64,000 bases of DNA from Wenxinia saemankumensis. Its GTDB lineage: Bacteria > Pseudomonadota > Alphaproteobacteria > Rhodobacterales > Rhodobacteraceae. The notes below the pieces were generated by a model. That model saw only the letters and a program-made list of their open reading frames with translations, was not told the DNA's origin and ran no database searches. Position 1 is the stretch's first letter. Each line of letters opens with the position of its first letter. The translations under genes were made by a program, and so were the position numbers. The stretch lies in assembly GCF_900141735.1 (NCBI RefSeq), contig NZ_FQYO01000003.1, positions 434,001 to 498,000 of the forward strand, in the 5' to 3' direction. Below, in pieces: positions 8,886-18,426 of the stretch.

Positions 8886-9922
8886 TCCACGCCCTCCAGC
8901 ATCCGGCCCCAGCGCCAGGTCCAGACCTGCCACCAGGCCCGCCCCGCATAGGACATCAGCACCCCGGTCACGCGCCCCTCGATGGCGGCGCGATCGACGA
9001 GGCCGAGCCCGCCCGCCGCGGCGGCGACGCGGCTGTCCGAGGAATTGTCGCGGTTGTCGCCCAGCACGAAATATCGCCCCTCCGGCACGTCGATCGGGTC
9101 CATATTGTCCGTCGGACGGGGCGCGATGTCGAGAACGACCTGCGCCGCGCCGCCGGGCAGCGTCTCGGTCCAGGCCCGCTTCGCGCATTGGCCGCCGAAA
9201 CCGACGGCGCCGCCCGCGCAGCGCGGGACGAGCCCGCGCGGCCCCTGCCTCTCCAGCCGCTCGGTGAAGAAGCCGGCAGGGGCGTAGGCGGCCGGCACGC
9301 CGCCGATCTCGATCCGGCCGTCCATCAGCGCGACGCGGTCGCCCGGCAGGCCGATCACGCGGCGGACGCCCAGCGTGCCGTCCGCGCGGCGGATCGCGAC
9401 CACCTCGCCGTGCAGGGGGGCGTCCGTCCGCCGCATCAGCGCCACGTCCCCGACCAGCAGGGCCGGCTTCATGTCGCCGGTCACCACAGACAGCGGGACC
9501 CAGATCGTACGGGCCAGCACGACGAGGACCATCGCCCCCACCAGGACCGGCCCCAGCGCGCCGAGGGAGGATCCGGTGCGCGGCCGCGTCACCGGGCGGC
9601 GCGTCGCGGCGTAGAGCACGAGCAGCGCCCCCATCAGCGGCACGGCGAGCAGCCAGACGAACCAGCCCGAGCGGCCGATGTCATGCGCCCGGCGGACCGA
9701 ATGGCCGACGAGAGGAAAGAGCCAGAGCGCCAGCGCCGGGACCACCAGCCACCGCCAGCCGCCGGACAGCAGGTCCGGCCGGGCCAGCACGGGCAGCAGC
9801 AGGGCGGCGAAGATCGCCCAGGCGAGGACGAAGGGCGCCCTGTGCGACCGGCCCGCCCAGTCGAAACCGTCGGCGAGGAAATGCAGCGCCCGCGCCAGGA
9901 AGGTGGCGGCGGCGTCCCTCAC
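8882..9922 (-). CDS. DUF805 fused to an inactive-looking signal peptidase I domain
   Basis: A 346-residue two-domain protein. Residues about 15-110 form a DUF805-like membrane domain ([15 protein letters not shown] and [15 protein letters not shown]). Residues about 120-346 match signal peptidase I (S26), including GLPGDRV and [11 protein letters not shown]. The catalytic residues are changed: the SGSM serine box reads TGDMKP, with Asp150 in place of the nucleophile Ser, and the general-base Lys of IKRAVG aligns with Arg187 in VRRVIG. Cleavage by the usual Ser/Lys dyad therefore seems impossible. The gene is coupled to lepB by a GTGA overlap (GTG at 9922) and to rnc by ATGA. A role in regulating LepB or in binding preproteins is only inference. 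Confidence 0.85.
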   Translation of the reverse strand: MRDAAATFLARALHFLADGFDWAGRSHRAPFVLAWAIFAALLLPVLARPDLLSGGWRWLVVPALALWLFPLVGHSVRRAHDIGRSGWFVWLLAVPLMGALLVLYAATRRPVTRPRTGSSLGALGPVLVGAMVLVVLARTIWVPLSVVTGDMKPALLVGDVALMRRTDAPLHGEVVAIRRADGTLGVRRVIGLPGDRVALMDGRIEIGGVPAAYAPAGFFTERLERQGPRGLVPRCAGGAVGFGGQCAKRAWTETLPGGAAQVVLDIAPRPTDNMDPIDVPEGRYFVLGDNRDNSSDSRVAAAAGGLGLVDRAAIEGRVTGVLMSYAGRAWWQVWTWRWGRMLEGVE

Positions 9923-10791
9923 TCGATCCGGTGGAAGAACCGGTCGGAGCGCCAGGTCCAGAAGGCGAGCATCGACGCGCCGGCGGAGGAGAAGATCACC
10001 CGGTCGGCCCGGCCCACCACATCCTCGAGCGGGACGTAGCCCGCGCCCGAGCGGGGCCCGGCGGGAAAGCGGCTGTCGGCGGAATGGTCGCGGTTGTCGC
10101 CCATCATGAACAGATGCCCCTCGGGCACGGTGTAGATGCCGGTATCGTCGGCGCCGTTCACCTCCGGCCCGGTGTCGAGCACGGCGTGGCTGGCGCCGTT
10201 CGGCAGCGTCTCGATGTAGCGGTCCGACACGCAATCCCCGCCGGGCGCGGGGCGGCTGATGCAGTTCGGCATCTGCCGCTGCGGCCCCTGCGGGAGGTAG
10301 GCCTCGACGAACTGGCCCGCCTCCTCGAGCTGGACCGGCTCGCCGTTGATGTTCAGCACGCCGTCGACCATCTGGATCCGGTCGCCGGGCAGGCCGACCA
10401 CGCGCTTGATCAGGTCGATCCCGTCGACCTGGCGGCGGAACACGACGACGTCGCCCCTCTCGGGCATCGAGCCGAAGATGCGGCTGCCGCCGGGCTCGGC
10501 CTCGGGACCGTCGGGATCCGATTGCAGGAAGCCGCAGAAATCGTCGGCGCCGATGTCGATCCCCAGCGCCGCGACGCGGATCGAGGGGCAGGAGGCGTAG
10601 GAATAGCCGTAGGCCATCTTGTTGACGAAGAGGAAGTCGCCGATCAGCAGCGTGTCCTTCATCGAGCCCGACGGGATCCAGAAGGGCTGGAAGAACAGCG
10701 TCCGGAAGAGCCCCGCGATCAGCAGCGCGTAGACGATGGTCTTCACCGTCTCGACGACGCTCGCCAGAACGCCGGATTTCTCCTCGGACAT
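9919..10791 (-). CDS. lepB: Signal peptidase I
   Basis: A 290-residue inner-membrane peptidase that removes Sec and Tat signal peptides. A membrane anchor at about residues 17-35 precedes the nucleophile box PSGSMKDTLL (Ser43). The general-base Lys is in DLIKRVVGLPGD (Lys129), and the C-terminal box GDNRDHSADSR is intact, so this copy should be active, unlike the gene after it. The ATG at 10791 is preferred because AAGGAG lies five bases upstream. The in-frame GTG at 10797 would overlap that ribosome-binding site. Confidence 0.94.
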   Translation of the reverse strand: MSEEKSGVLASVVETVKTIVYALLIAGLFRTLFFQPFWIPSGSMKDTLLIGDFLFVNKMAYGYSYASCPSIRVAALGIDIGADDFCGFLQSDPDGPEAEPGGSRIFGSMPERGDVVVFRRQVDGIDLIKRVVGLPGDRIQMVDGVLNINGEPVQLEEAGQFVEAYLPQGPQRQMPNCISRPAPGGDCVSDRYIETLPNGASHAVLDTGPEVNGADDTGIYTVPEGHLFMMGDNRDHSADSRFPAGPRSGAGYVPLEDVVGRADRVIFSSAGASMLAFWTWRSDRFFHRIE

Positions 10792-10793
10792 CG

Positions 10794-12098
10794 TCACTCC
10801 TTCCGGGCCGCCTCGTACGGGCGTGCCTGTGGTCGCGCGGTTTCATGGGTTGAGGGCGGGTCCGTGTCAAGCGACGTGCCCGCGAGCGCCGCCGCACGGG
10901 CACGCCGCGACAGGACGATCGCGCCGCAGCCGACCCCCACCGCGAGCGCCGCCCCGGCGACGAAGGGCGCCCCGATGCCGAGCGTCTCCGCCAGGAGGGC
11001 GCCGGTGAATGGCGCGACCCCCACGGCGAGGGCGGCCACCGCCTCCATCAGCGCGGCGGTCCGGCCCATCATCGCCGGCGGCGTCGCCTGCTGGAGCACC
11101 CCCGGCAGGGCGACCAGCGCCACGGAGGAGGAGGCGCCCAGCAGGAAGGCGAGGGCGAGGACGAGGGGGCGCGGCACCGCGACCCCCGCACCGGCGGCGA
11201 GGCCGAGCGCGCCGATCAGCACCGCGTTCCCGATCAGGGTGGCCCCGGCGAGGCGCAGCGCGGCCGCGCCGCCGGGGGCGCGGATCATCGCCCCGCTCGC
11301 CAGCACGCCGCCGAGCCCGACCGAGGCCAGGAACCAGCCGAGATCCGTCGCCTCGAGCGTCAGCTCGCGCACCAGGGGCGGCCAGAACGTGTCGTAGACG
11401 AACATCCCGAAGAAGCCGCAGCCGATCAGGAGGAGGCAGCCCCGGACGAGGGGCGTGCGCCCCGCAAAGGCGAGGCCGGCCCGCAGATCGGCGAGGATGG
11501 TCGACGGATGGCCCCCCTCCGCCGGGAGGCGGGGCAGGGGCGGCAGCCGCAGGAGAAGCAGCGCCGCGAGGATCGAGATCGCGGCGTTCAGCGCGAAGAC
11601 CTGCTGCGGCGCCAGCAGGACGAGCAGCGCCCCGCCGAGCGCGGGCCCGGCGATCTTCGACGCCTGGTTCACCGCGCGGGACAGCGCGTTCGCCGCCACG
11701 ATCTCGTCCTCCGGCACCAGCCGGCGCAGGGCGGTCTGCTTGGCCGGGGTGAAGAAGGCGTCGGCGGTGAACTTCAGCACCAGCGCCGCGATCAGCCATT
11801 CCCAGCCCGGCGCGACGATCAGCAGCGCCGTTCCCGCCGCCCGGCCCAGATTCGCGCCCACCAGCGTGCGGCGCAGCGGCCAGCGGTCGATCAGCGCCCC
11901 GGCGAGCAGCCCGATCGTGGCGCCGGGCAGGCCCATCGCCACGCCGAGCCAGGCATAGGCGATCGGCGGCGCCTCCCACACGAAGGCGAGGAGGGCGCCC
12001 ACGGCGACGAAGTCGAGCCAGTCCGCGAAGTCCGCCGGGATCTGCGCCGCGACGAGGCGGCGGAACTCGGGCCCGCCGGGCAGGGTGCGTCTTGCCAT
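10794..12098 (-). CDS. Major facilitator superfamily transporter
   Basis: A 434-residue protein with about twelve hydrophobic segments. The loop between helices 2 and 3 reads GALIDRWPLRRTLVGAN, the MFS motif (G-x3-D-R-x2-R-R). The N-terminal QIPADFADWLDFVAVGALLAF is typical of the MFS efflux branch often annotated as drug or enterobactin exporter-like. The substrate is unknown. It lies between acpS and lepB and its stop overlaps the lepB ribosome-binding region, so it is probably co-transcribed with the housekeeping genes. Confidence 0.88.
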   Translation of the reverse strand: MARRTLPGGPEFRRLVAAQIPADFADWLDFVAVGALLAFVWEAPPIAYAWLGVAMGLPGATIGLLAGALIDRWPLRRTLVGANLGRAAGTALLIVAPGWEWLIAALVLKFTADAFFTPAKQTALRRLVPEDEIVAANALSRAVNQASKIAGPALGGALLVLLAPQQVFALNAAISILAALLLLRLPPLPRLPAEGGHPSTILADLRAGLAFAGRTPLVRGCLLLIGCGFFGMFVYDTFWPPLVRELTLEATDLGWFLASVGLGGVLASGAMIRAPGGAAALRLAGATLIGNAVLIGALGLAAGAGVAVPRPLVLALAFLLGASSSVALVALPGVLQQATPPAMMGRTAALMEAVAALAVGVAPFTGALLAETLGIGAPFVAGAALAVGVGCGAIVLSRRARAAALAGTSLDTDPPSTHETARPQARPYEAARKE

Positions 12099-12144
12099 GT
12101 GAACCTCCCTCGCGGCGCGACCGAATGCCGCGCGGTGGCTTCGG

Positions 12145-12576
12145 TCAAGCGGGACGCGAGGTCACGGGACCGTGAGACTCCAGCGGTCGCGCCTCGATCA
12201 CGACGAAGGCCTGCGCCCAGGGATGGTCGTCGGTGAGCGTGACATGGATGATCGCCTCATGACCCGGCGGGGTCATCGCGGCCAGCCGGTCGGCGGCCCA
12301 GCCGGTGACATGCATGACGGGCTGTCCCGTCCGCAGGTTGCTCACGGCCATGTCCTTCCAGGCGATGCCCATGCGCAGACCGGTGCCCAGCGCCTTGGAA
12401 CACGCCTCCTTCGCAGCCCAGCGCTTGGCATAGGTGCCGGGCGTGTCGGCGCGCCGCTCGGCCTTGGCCTGCTCGATCTCGGTGAAGACGCGGTTGCGGA
12501 AGCGGTCGCCGAACCTCTCCAGCGTGCGCTCGATCCGCTCGATGTTGCACAGGTCCGTGCCGATGCCGAGGATCAT
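12145..12576 (-). CDS. acpS: Holo-[acyl-carrier-protein] synthase
   Basis: A 143-residue phosphopantetheinyl transferase that moves 4'-phosphopantetheine from CoA to apo-ACP for fatty acid synthesis. The two magnesium-binding signatures are present: [15 protein letters not shown] at the start (Asp8) and [15 protein letters not shown] near residue 55. The length is usual for the family, with a slightly longer tail. It sits downstream of pdxJ, as is common in alphaproteobacteria, although here two small genes come between. Confidence 0.95.
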   Translation of the reverse strand: MILGIGTDLCNIERIERTLERFGDRFRNRVFTEIEQAKAERRADTPGTYAKRWAAKEACSKALGTGLRMGIAWKDMAVSNLRTGQPVMHVTGWAADRLAAMTPPGHEAIIHVTLTDDHPWAQAFVVIEARPLESHGPVTSRPA

Positions 12577-12582
12577 GGCCGG

Positions 12583-13023
12583 TCAGTCGGGCGCGGTGGC
12601 CCGGACCACGCCGGTCTGCTGGTTCACAATCACCGACAGGGTGAAGGGCGCGAAATCGCTCCCGTCCCAGCGGCGGGCCGGCACGTCGAGGGTGAGACCG
12701 GTCGCCGGATCGTAGGCGCCCTCCGTGCCCGGCAGGTCGAGGTTCGACCAGCCGAGCTCGTCCTTCGTCGTCACCAGCGCGCAGGCGGTGAACGGATCCT
12801 CGGGATCGGGATAGAGCACCATGAGGTGCGCCCCGCAGCAGGCCGGCTCGTCCAGCAGCAGCGAGATCAGGGTGATGTCGCCGTTGGCGAACATCCGCGT
12901 CGCCTCGTCATAGGGCAGGGCGAGGTTGCGGGCATTGGCGATATGGCTGTCGCAATCGCGGATCACCTGCGCCGCGGCGGGAGAGGCGAGCCATGCGAGC
13001 GCGACGGCGGCGGCGATCCTCAT
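12583..13023 (-). CDS. Secreted protein of unknown function
   Basis: A 146-residue protein with a short signal peptide (AAAVALAWLASPAAAQ). The mature sequence has four Cys, two of them adjacent (DCDSH, ACCGAH and TACAL), and a VNQQTGVVRA strand near the C-terminus. I do not recognise a named domain. It overlaps the Dabb gene by four bases and lies six bases from acpS, so it belongs to the same transcript. Confidence 0.72.
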   Translation of the reverse strand: MRIAAAVALAWLASPAAAQVIRDCDSHIANARNLALPYDEATRMFANGDITLISLLLDEPACCGAHLMVLYPDPEDPFTACALVTTKDELGWSNLDLPGTEGAYDPATGLTLDVPARRWDGSDFAPFTLSVIVNQQTGVVRATAPD

Positions 13024-13328
13024 GGGGCGATCTCCATGTCGTAGACGGTGATGCCGCCGGGGCCGCAGGCCTCCACCAGGCGCGCGCCGAGCGCGCGGTG
13101 ACGGGGATCGGCGGCGTAGCGGTCCAGCGCGGCGCGGTCCGCGAAGTCGCAGCTGAAGAGATGGGTGATTCCCGGCGAGAGGCCCTCGGCGTCGATGTTC
13201 GGTCCGCCCGCGAAGGCGACGAACCCCTCGATCTCGCCCGTCAGCGCGCCGAGATCGGCGAGGATCCGGGGCAGGGCGCGGGCGGCCTCCTCGTCCGTGG
13301 GCCGCAGGCAGACGAGGTGCCGGATCAT
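13020..13328 (-). CDS. Dabb (stress-responsive alpha/beta barrel) domain protein
   Basis: A 102-residue protein with the features of the Dabb ferredoxin-like fold: [12 protein letters not shown] at the start, an FVAFAGGPN strand, [22 protein letters not shown] near residue 60 and a final strand ITVYDMEI. Dabb proteins form dimeric barrels; some are small enzymes and others have no known activity. It overlaps both neighbours by four bases (ATGA), which ties it to pdxJ upstream and to the secreted-protein gene downstream. Confidence 0.85.
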   Translation of the reverse strand: MIRHLVCLRPTDEEAARALPRILADLGALTGEIEGFVAFAGGPNIDAEGLSPGITHLFSCDFADRAALDRYAADPRHRALGARLVEACGPGGITVYDMEIAP

Positions 13329-14074
13329 GCGCCCGCCCCCCGCGCCGCGTCCATCCGGCGGCGCATCTCGGCGATGGCCTCGGGCAGGCCGGTGAAGATC
13401 GCCTCTCCGATCAGGAAATGTCCGATGTTCAGTTCGGCCACCTCGGGGAAGGCGGCGACGGGACCGACGCTGTCATAGGTGAGGCCGTGCCCGGCATGCA
13501 CCTCGAGTCCCAGCGAATGGGCGAAGGCGGCCATCTCGCGCAGGCGCGCCAGCTCGGCCTCCGCCGCCTCCGTGCGCCCCTCGGCGAAGGCGTCGCAATA
13601 GCCGCCGGTATGCAGCTCGACCACGGCGGCGCCGATCCGGGCCGCGGCCTCGACCTGCGGGCGGTCGGCGGCGATGAAGAGCGAGACCCGGCTGCCGGTC
13701 TCGCGCAGCGGCGCGATGAACTGGGCGAGGCGGTTCTCGTCCTGCGCGACGTTGAGCCCGCCCTCGGTCGTGCGTTCCTCGCGCTTTTCGGGGACGAGGC
13801 AGACCGCGTGCGGACGGTGGCGCAGCGCGATGGCCTGCATCTCGTCCGTGGCCGCCATCTCGAGGTTCAGGGGCAGGGAGAGCGCGTCCATCAGGCGGGC
13901 GATGTCGTCGTCAGAGATGTGGCGCCGGTCCTCGCGCAGGTGGGCGGTGATGCCGTCGGCGCCCGCCTCCTCGGCCAGCTTCGCCGCGCGCACCGGGTCG
14001 GGCACGGCGCCGCCCCGCGCGTTCCGCACGGTCGCCACGTGGTCGATGTTCACGCCCAGTCTCAGCCTGTCCAT
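13325..14074 (-). CDS. pdxJ: Pyridoxine 5'-phosphate synthase
   Basis: A 249-residue TIM-barrel enzyme that condenses 1-deoxyxylulose 5-phosphate with 3-amino-2-oxopropyl phosphate in vitamin B6 synthesis. The N-terminus [19 protein letters not shown] is the family signature. [19 protein letters not shown] near residue 35 carries catalytic and phosphate-binding residues, and [12 protein letters not shown] lies near residue 192. It follows the DUF2062 gene after 38 bases in the rpoZ-rel transcript. Confidence 0.96.
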   Translation of the reverse strand: MDRLRLGVNIDHVATVRNARGGAVPDPVRAAKLAEEAGADGITAHLREDRRHISDDDIARLMDALSLPLNLEMAATDEMQAIALRHRPHAVCLVPEKREERTTEGGLNVAQDENRLAQFIAPLRETGSRVSLFIAADRPQVEAAARIGAAVVELHTGGYCDAFAEGRTEAAEAELARLREMAAFAHSLGLEVHAGHGLTYDSVGPVAAFPEVAELNIGHFLIGEAIFTGLPEAIAEMRRRMDAARGAGA

Positions 14075-14112
14075 GCGGTCTCGCGCCTCTCCTCGGGTGG
14101 GTGGCGCGGACC

Positions 14113-14811
14113 CTAGCGCCGGTCCGGCCCGGTGTCAGGCCCCGTCTTTGCCTCTGCCCCGGTGGCGGTGTCGCGGCCCGCCGCCCCGCCCTCGCGGGGG
14201 GTCAGCCGGCCCAGCTTGGCCCGCAGCAGCTTGCGCCGGCGGTTCTGGTAGGCGGCGATGAGCGGGACGGTGACGTAATAGGCGACGGTCGAGGCGACGA
14301 TGCCGGGCAGGATGCCGCCCACGAGATAGGGCAGGAAGACGTCGTGGTAGAACTGCGCGAGCCGGCCCCAATGGGCCTGCTCGGGCCCGAAGGCGGCGCC
14401 GAGATTGTGCCACAGGTCGCGCCCCGCCCCGGCGAAATCGGCGCCGAGGCCGCGCCCGGGATCGCTGCCCGGCGGCCGGCCGAGGATCGCGTGCCCGGTG
14501 CCCAGCGCGATGACGCCGATCGGAACGTAGGTCAGCGGGTTCCCGGCGAAGGTGCCCAGGAGCGCGGCGAGGATGTTGCCGCGCAGCACCTTGGCCAGCA
14601 GCGCCGCGACGATGAAGTGGAAGCCGTAGAACGGCGTCCAGGCGGCGAAGACGCCGGCCCAGATGCCGCGGCCGATCTTCTCGGGCGTGTCGGGCAGGCG
14701 GCGGATCCGGTGCTTGACGTAGTCGAAGGCGCGCCGCCAGCCGCCGCGCGGATAGACCACCTCGAGCACGGCCCGCCCGGGGGAGCGCCTGTCCCTGCGC
14801 TTGAAGACCAC
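14113..14811 (-). CDS. DUF2062 membrane protein
   Basis: A 232-residue protein with the DUF2062 pattern: a basic N-terminus ([11 protein letters not shown]), then [32 protein letters not shown] and [18 protein letters not shown]. At least three membrane segments are visible. The C-terminal tail is basic and probably cytoplasmic. The function is unknown. The GTG at 14811 lies 22 bases after the rel stop, and the gene commonly follows rel in related genomes. Confidence 0.85.
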   Translation of the reverse strand: MVFKRRDRRSPGRAVLEVVYPRGGWRRAFDYVKHRIRRLPDTPEKIGRGIWAGVFAAWTPFYGFHFIVAALLAKVLRGNILAALLGTFAGNPLTYVPIGVIALGTGHAILGRPPGSDPGRGLGADFAGAGRDLWHNLGAAFGPEQAHWGRLAQFYHDVFLPYLVGGILPGIVASTVAYYVTVPLIAAYQNRRRKLLRAKLGRLTPREGGAAGRDTATGAEAKTGPDTGPDRR

Positions 14812-14833
14812 GGATCGCCCCCCGTTCCGCCCG

Positions 14834-17260
14834 TCAGAAGCCCGCCATGGTGAGCCCGGCCAGCGCCGGATCCCTCAGCCGGTCGAGGGAGGAGACGTTG
14901 CTGTCCGCCTCCAGCGCGGTGGTGACGCGGTGCAGGTGTTCCACGTCCGCGAGCTCGGTATCGATCATCAGGCGATAGTAGTCCGGCTTGCGGTCGATGA
15001 AATGGAGATCGGCGATGTTCGCGCCCTGCTCGCCGATCAGGGTGCAGATCCGCCCCAGCACGCCGGCGCTGTTGGTGATGGTCAGGTCGAGCGTCACGGT
15101 GTTCACCGCGCGGTGCCGGCCGTCCTGCCAGCGCAGGTCGACCCAGCGCTCGGTCTGGTCCTCGTATTCGGCGAGGGCGGCGCAGTCGATCGCGTGGACG
15201 ACGACGCCCTGCCCGCGGAAGGCGATGCCGATGATCCGCTCGCCCGGGACCGGCTGGCAGCAGCGGGCGCGGCGGAAGCTCTGCCCGTCCTCGAGGCCGA
15301 CGACGGCGCGGGCCGCGTCGACCGTCTCTCCCTGGCGGCCGGCGAGCTCGGGATAGAGGGCGCGCACCACGTCGCGGCTGGTCAGCTCGGCCGCGCCCAG
15401 CCGGGCGAGCAGCTCGGTCGCGTCCTCGAGCCCCAGCGTCCGCGCGGCGAGGCCGAGCGCCTTGTCCGTCGCGCGCTTGCCCACGTTCTCGAATCCGACC
15501 CGGGCGAGCTCGCGGCCCAGCTTGACGAAGCGCTCGCGGTCCTCCTCGCGCAGGGCGCGGCGGATCGCGGTCTTGGCCCGGCCGGTGACGGCGATGTCGA
15601 CCCAGGTGGCCTGCGGCGTCTGGCCCTCGGCGGTGATGATCTCGACCGACTGTCCGTTCTTGAGCCGGGTCCAGAGCGGCACGCGCAGCCCGTCCACCTT
15701 GGCGCCCACGCAGGCCATGCCGATCCGAGTGTGGATGGCGAAGGCGAAGTCGAGGGGCGTCGCGCCCCTGGGCAGCTTGATCACGTCGCCCTTGGGCGTG
15801 AAGCAGAACACCTGGTCGGTGTACATCTCGAGCTTGACCGCCTCGAGGAACTCGCCGTGATCCTGGTCCTCGTCGAAGCGCTCGGTCATCGAGGCGATCC
15901 AGCGCACCGGGTCCACGGCGAAGCGGTTCTCGACCCGCTCGCCGTCGCGGTAGGACCAGTGGGCGGCGACCCCGGTCTCGGCCACCTCGTGCATCTCCTG
16001 CGTGCGGATCTGCACCTCCACCCGCTTGCCGTCGCGCCCCGAGACGGTCGTGTGGATCGAGCGGTAGCCGTTCGACTTGGGCTGGCTGATATAGTCCTTG
16101 AACCGGTCGGGAACGGCCTTCCAGCGGCGGTGGATGACGCCGAGGATGCGGTAGCAATCCTCCTCGCTCGCGCAGATCACGCGGAAGCCGTAGATGTCCG
16201 ACAAGCGCGAGAAGCCCTGGCCCTTCTCCTGCATCTTGCGCCAGACGGAATAGGGCTTCTTCGTGCGGCCCTTGATCTCGGCCGCGATCCCGGCGCGGGC
16301 GAGCTCGGTCTCCATGTCGTGGGTGATGCGCTCGATCACGTCGCCGCTCTCGCGCCGCAGCACGACGAAGCGGCGCATGATCGAGCCGCGCGCCTCGCGG
16401 TTCAGGACCTTGAAGGACAGGTCCTCCAGCTCCTCGCGCATCCACTGCATGCCCATCCGCCCGGCGAGGGGGGCGTAGATGTCCATCGTCTCGCGCGCTT
16501 TCTGGCGCTGCTTCTCGGGCGCCATGGACGAGATCGTGCGCATGTTGTGCAGCCGGTCGGCCAGCTTGACCAGCGTGACCCGCAGGTCGCGGCTGGTCGC
16601 CATGAAGAGCTTGCGGAAGTTCTCGGCCTGCTTGGTCTCGGTCGAGGTGAGCTGCAGGTTCGTCAGCTTGGTCACGCCATCGACGAGGCCCGCGATCTCG
16701 GCGCCGAAACGCCGTTCGACCTCGGCGAAGGTGGCCTTGGTGTCCTCGATCGTGTCGTGCAGCAGGGCGGTGACGATGGTGCCGTCGTCCATCTGCTGCC
16801 GGGCGAGGATCATCGCCACCGCGGCGGGATGGGTGAAGTAGGGCTCGCCCGAGCGGCGGAACTGGCCGTCATGCATCCCGGCGCCGAAGGTCCAGGCGTC
16901 GCGCAGCAGCGTCTCGTTCGTGCGGGGATTGTAGGTCTTGACCTGCGCGATCAGCGCGTCCGGCGTGCCGGTCGGGGGCGGTGGGGCGGCGGCCGCTCCG
17001 CCAGTATCGGTCCCGGGGCGGGCCTCGGAAGCCGTCTCGGGGCCAGTATCGGAGCCAGTATCGGAGCCAGCCTCGGAGCCTGCCCTCATGTCAGTCTCCG
17101 GACCCGTGCCGGGGCCGGTCCGGTCGCCTTTCCCCCCGGTCCGGGCGCGGCCGCGCGGCGCGGTGCCCTTGCCGCGGCGGGCCGGGGTCCCGGACGAGGA
17201 CCGCCCGCCATCCGGCGGGATGGCGGGCGGAAGATCGTCCCTGGCGGGCGGGCGCGGCAT
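14834..17260 (-). CDS. relA: Bifunctional (p)ppGpp synthetase/hydrolase (Rel/SpoT) with repeat-rich N-terminal extension
   Basis: An 808-residue long RelA/SpoT homologue controlling the stringent response. The HD hydrolase domain (about residues 120-270) has an intact HD pair (ALLHDTIEDT). The synthetase domain follows (GRTKKPYSVWRKM, RLSDIYGFRVI, SNGYRSIHTTV). The C-terminal TGS domain (FCFTPKGDVIKLPRGATPLDFA) and ACT domain (LTITNSAGVLGRICTLIGEQG) complete the usual architecture. The first 100 or so residues are unusual: low-complexity Gly/Thr/Pro/Arg sequence with short SDTG-type repeats. The ATG at 17260 has GGGGGAGG upstream; ATG 17089 is an alternative. Conserved sequence begins only at TPDALIAQVKTYNPRTNE. 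Confidence 0.93.
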   Translation of the reverse strand: MPRPPARDDLPPAIPPDGGRSSSGTPARRGKGTAPRGRARTGGKGDRTGPGTGPETDMRAGSEAGSDTGSDTGPETASEARPGTDTGGAAAAPPPPTGTPDALIAQVKTYNPRTNETLLRDAWTFGAGMHDGQFRRSGEPYFTHPAAVAMILARQQMDDGTIVTALLHDTIEDTKATFAEVERRFGAEIAGLVDGVTKLTNLQLTSTETKQAENFRKLFMATSRDLRVTLVKLADRLHNMRTISSMAPEKQRQKARETMDIYAPLAGRMGMQWMREELEDLSFKVLNREARGSIMRRFVVLRRESGDVIERITHDMETELARAGIAAEIKGRTKKPYSVWRKMQEKGQGFSRLSDIYGFRVICASEEDCYRILGVIHRRWKAVPDRFKDYISQPKSNGYRSIHTTVSGRDGKRVEVQIRTQEMHEVAETGVAAHWSYRDGERVENRFAVDPVRWIASMTERFDEDQDHGEFLEAVKLEMYTDQVFCFTPKGDVIKLPRGATPLDFAFAIHTRIGMACVGAKVDGLRVPLWTRLKNGQSVEIITAEGQTPQATWVDIAVTGRAKTAIRRALREEDRERFVKLGRELARVGFENVGKRATDKALGLAARTLGLEDATELLARLGAAELTSRDVVRALYPELAGRQGETVDAARAVVGLEDGQSFRRARCCQPVPGERIIGIAFRGQGVVVHAIDCAALAEYEDQTERWVDLRWQDGRHRAVNTVTLDLTITNSAGVLGRICTLIGEQGANIADLHFIDRKPDYYRLMIDTELADVEHLHRVTTALEADSNVSSLDRLRDPALAGLTMAGF
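17043..17078 (-). repeat. 12-bp tandem repeat within rel
   Basis: Three 12-base units (ccagtatcggag, ccagtatcggag, ccagcctcggag) lie at 17043-17054, 17055-17066 and 17067-17078. A related single unit is visible near 16999. The unit length is a multiple of three, so copy-number changes would keep the reading frame of the N-terminal extension. Confidence 0.85.
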
Positions 17261-17288
17261 TCGGTGCTCAGCCTCCCCCGGGCGTGGT

Positions 17289-17642
17289 TCAGCGCTGGTT
17301 CTGCGCTTCCATGATCTGGCGCAGCAGCGTCTCCTCGGACATGTCGTCCTTGGCGGGCTTGTCCGCTTCCGCGCCCATCATGAGGGCCATCTGGTCCTCT
17401 TCGGGCTCGTCGACCTCGATCTGGGTCTGGTGCGCCTCGATCATGCGCTCGCGCAGGTCGTCGGCCTGCTGCGTCTCGTCGGCGATCTCGCGCAGGGCGA
17501 CGACCGGGTTCTTGTCGTTGTCGCGGGCGACGGTGATCGGACCGCCGGACGCGATCTCGCGGGCGCGGTGCGCGGCGAGCAGGACGAGTTCGAAGCGGTT
17601 CGGGACCTTGTCGACGCAATCTTCGACGGTGACGCGGGCCAT
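17289..17642 (-). CDS. rpoZ: DNA-directed RNA polymerase omega subunit
   Basis: A 117-residue omega subunit that stabilises the beta' subunit. The core [29 protein letters not shown] and the [16 protein letters not shown] segment are characteristic. The acidic tail beyond residue 70 is typical of alphaproteobacterial omega. The ATG at 17642 starts the conserved region. rpoZ leads the transcript that continues into rel, a conserved pairing that links RNA polymerase and ppGpp synthesis. Confidence 0.95.
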   Translation of the reverse strand: MARVTVEDCVDKVPNRFELVLLAAHRAREIASGGPITVARDNDKNPVVALREIADETQQADDLRERMIEAHQTQIEVDEPEEDQMALMMGAEADKPAKDDMSEETLLRQIMEAQNQR

Positions 17643-17686
17643 GCGGAAGCCTCCGGCCTGGGAATTCTGTGCGGAACGAAGCCCCC

Positions 17687-17715
17687 CACATAAGAGCCCA
17701 GTTGCGCCTTGACAA
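17687..17715 (-). promoter_or_regulatory. Candidate sigma-70-type promoter of rpoZ-rel
   Basis: Read on the reverse strand, TTGTCA (17710-17715) is followed after 17 bases by TATGTG (17687-17692). The -35 box matches the consensus at five of six positions and the -10 at three. It lies about 45 bases before the rpoZ ATG, with no other gene between rpoZ and folK. Confidence 0.5.
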
Positions 17716-17767
17716 GCGGGTTCCGGGTCGCGGGGGGCTGGCCGGCGCGGGGCCGGGCCACCGGCCG

Positions 17768-18400
17768 TCAGGGCGCCGGGTCCAGCCGCGCCATCCCCGC
17801 CGCCGCGTCCGGGGGAAGGGCCGCGATCATCCCGTCGACATCCAGACCGGTCAGCGGATGCCGCCAGTCGGGGGCGACCTCGGCCATCGGTATGAGGACG
17901 AAGGCGCGGTCCTGCAGGCGCGGATGCGGCAGCAGCAGGCGGTCGGGCCAGTCCGTCGCCTGCCGCTCTACGGGAAGGTCGATCCAGTGCCGCAGGGTCG
18001 CGGCGTCCGGGTGGACGGCGTCGTCCAGCGCGATCAGGTCGAGGTCCAGCGGGCGCGGCCCCCAGCGGGCCTTGCGGACCCGGCCCTCCTCCGCCTCGAT
18101 CCGGTGCAGCGCGTCCAGCAGCGCCCGCGCGCCGAGGCGGGTCGGCAGCGCCACGACCGCGTTCAGGAAGTCGGGCCCGATCCCGGCCGGGTAGGCCGGC
18201 GTGCGCCACAGCGCGCTCTGCCGGACCGGCCCGCCCGCGCGCGCCGAGAGGCGGCCGAGCGCGTCCCGCAGGATGGCGGTGCCGGGGCGGTCGGGCGTGC
18301 CCATGTTGCTGCCGAGCGCGATCACGGCGCGTCTTTCGACCTTGTGATCCGGGTCCTTCCGCGACGTCGGGTGACTCCCTTGTCGGCCATCTTGCGTCAT
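17768..18400 (-). CDS. folK: 2-amino-4-hydroxy-6-hydroxymethyldihydropteridine diphosphokinase
   Basis: A 210-residue HPPK that pyrophosphorylates 6-hydroxymethyl-7,8-dihydropterin in folate synthesis. Family signatures are ALGSNMG at the start of the fold, [27 protein letters not shown] (residues about 95-121, containing the catalytic PLDLDL box) and [13 protein letters not shown]. The first 24 residues ([14 protein letters not shown]...) are a hydrophilic extension. Without them the protein would start near the ALGSN strand, but no better start codon is seen. The gene is divergent from the NYN gene. Confidence 0.92.
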   Translation of the reverse strand: MTQDGRQGSHPTSRKDPDHKVERRAVIALGSNMGTPDRPGTAILRDALGRLSARAGGPVRQSALWRTPAYPAGIGPDFLNAVVALPTRLGARALLDALHRIEAEEGRVRKARWGPRPLDLDLIALDDAVHPDAATLRHWIDLPVERQATDWPDRLLLPHPRLQDRAFVLIPMAEVAPDWRHPLTGLDVDGMIAALPPDAAAGMARLDPAP

Positions 18401-18426
18401 GAGACGATCCCGATATTAGGCGGGGC

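Noticed and set aside
14801-17314. Forward open frame of 837 codons opposite rel
   Set aside because: Rel domains on the other strand are complete; this translation has no motif and is a codon-position shadow.
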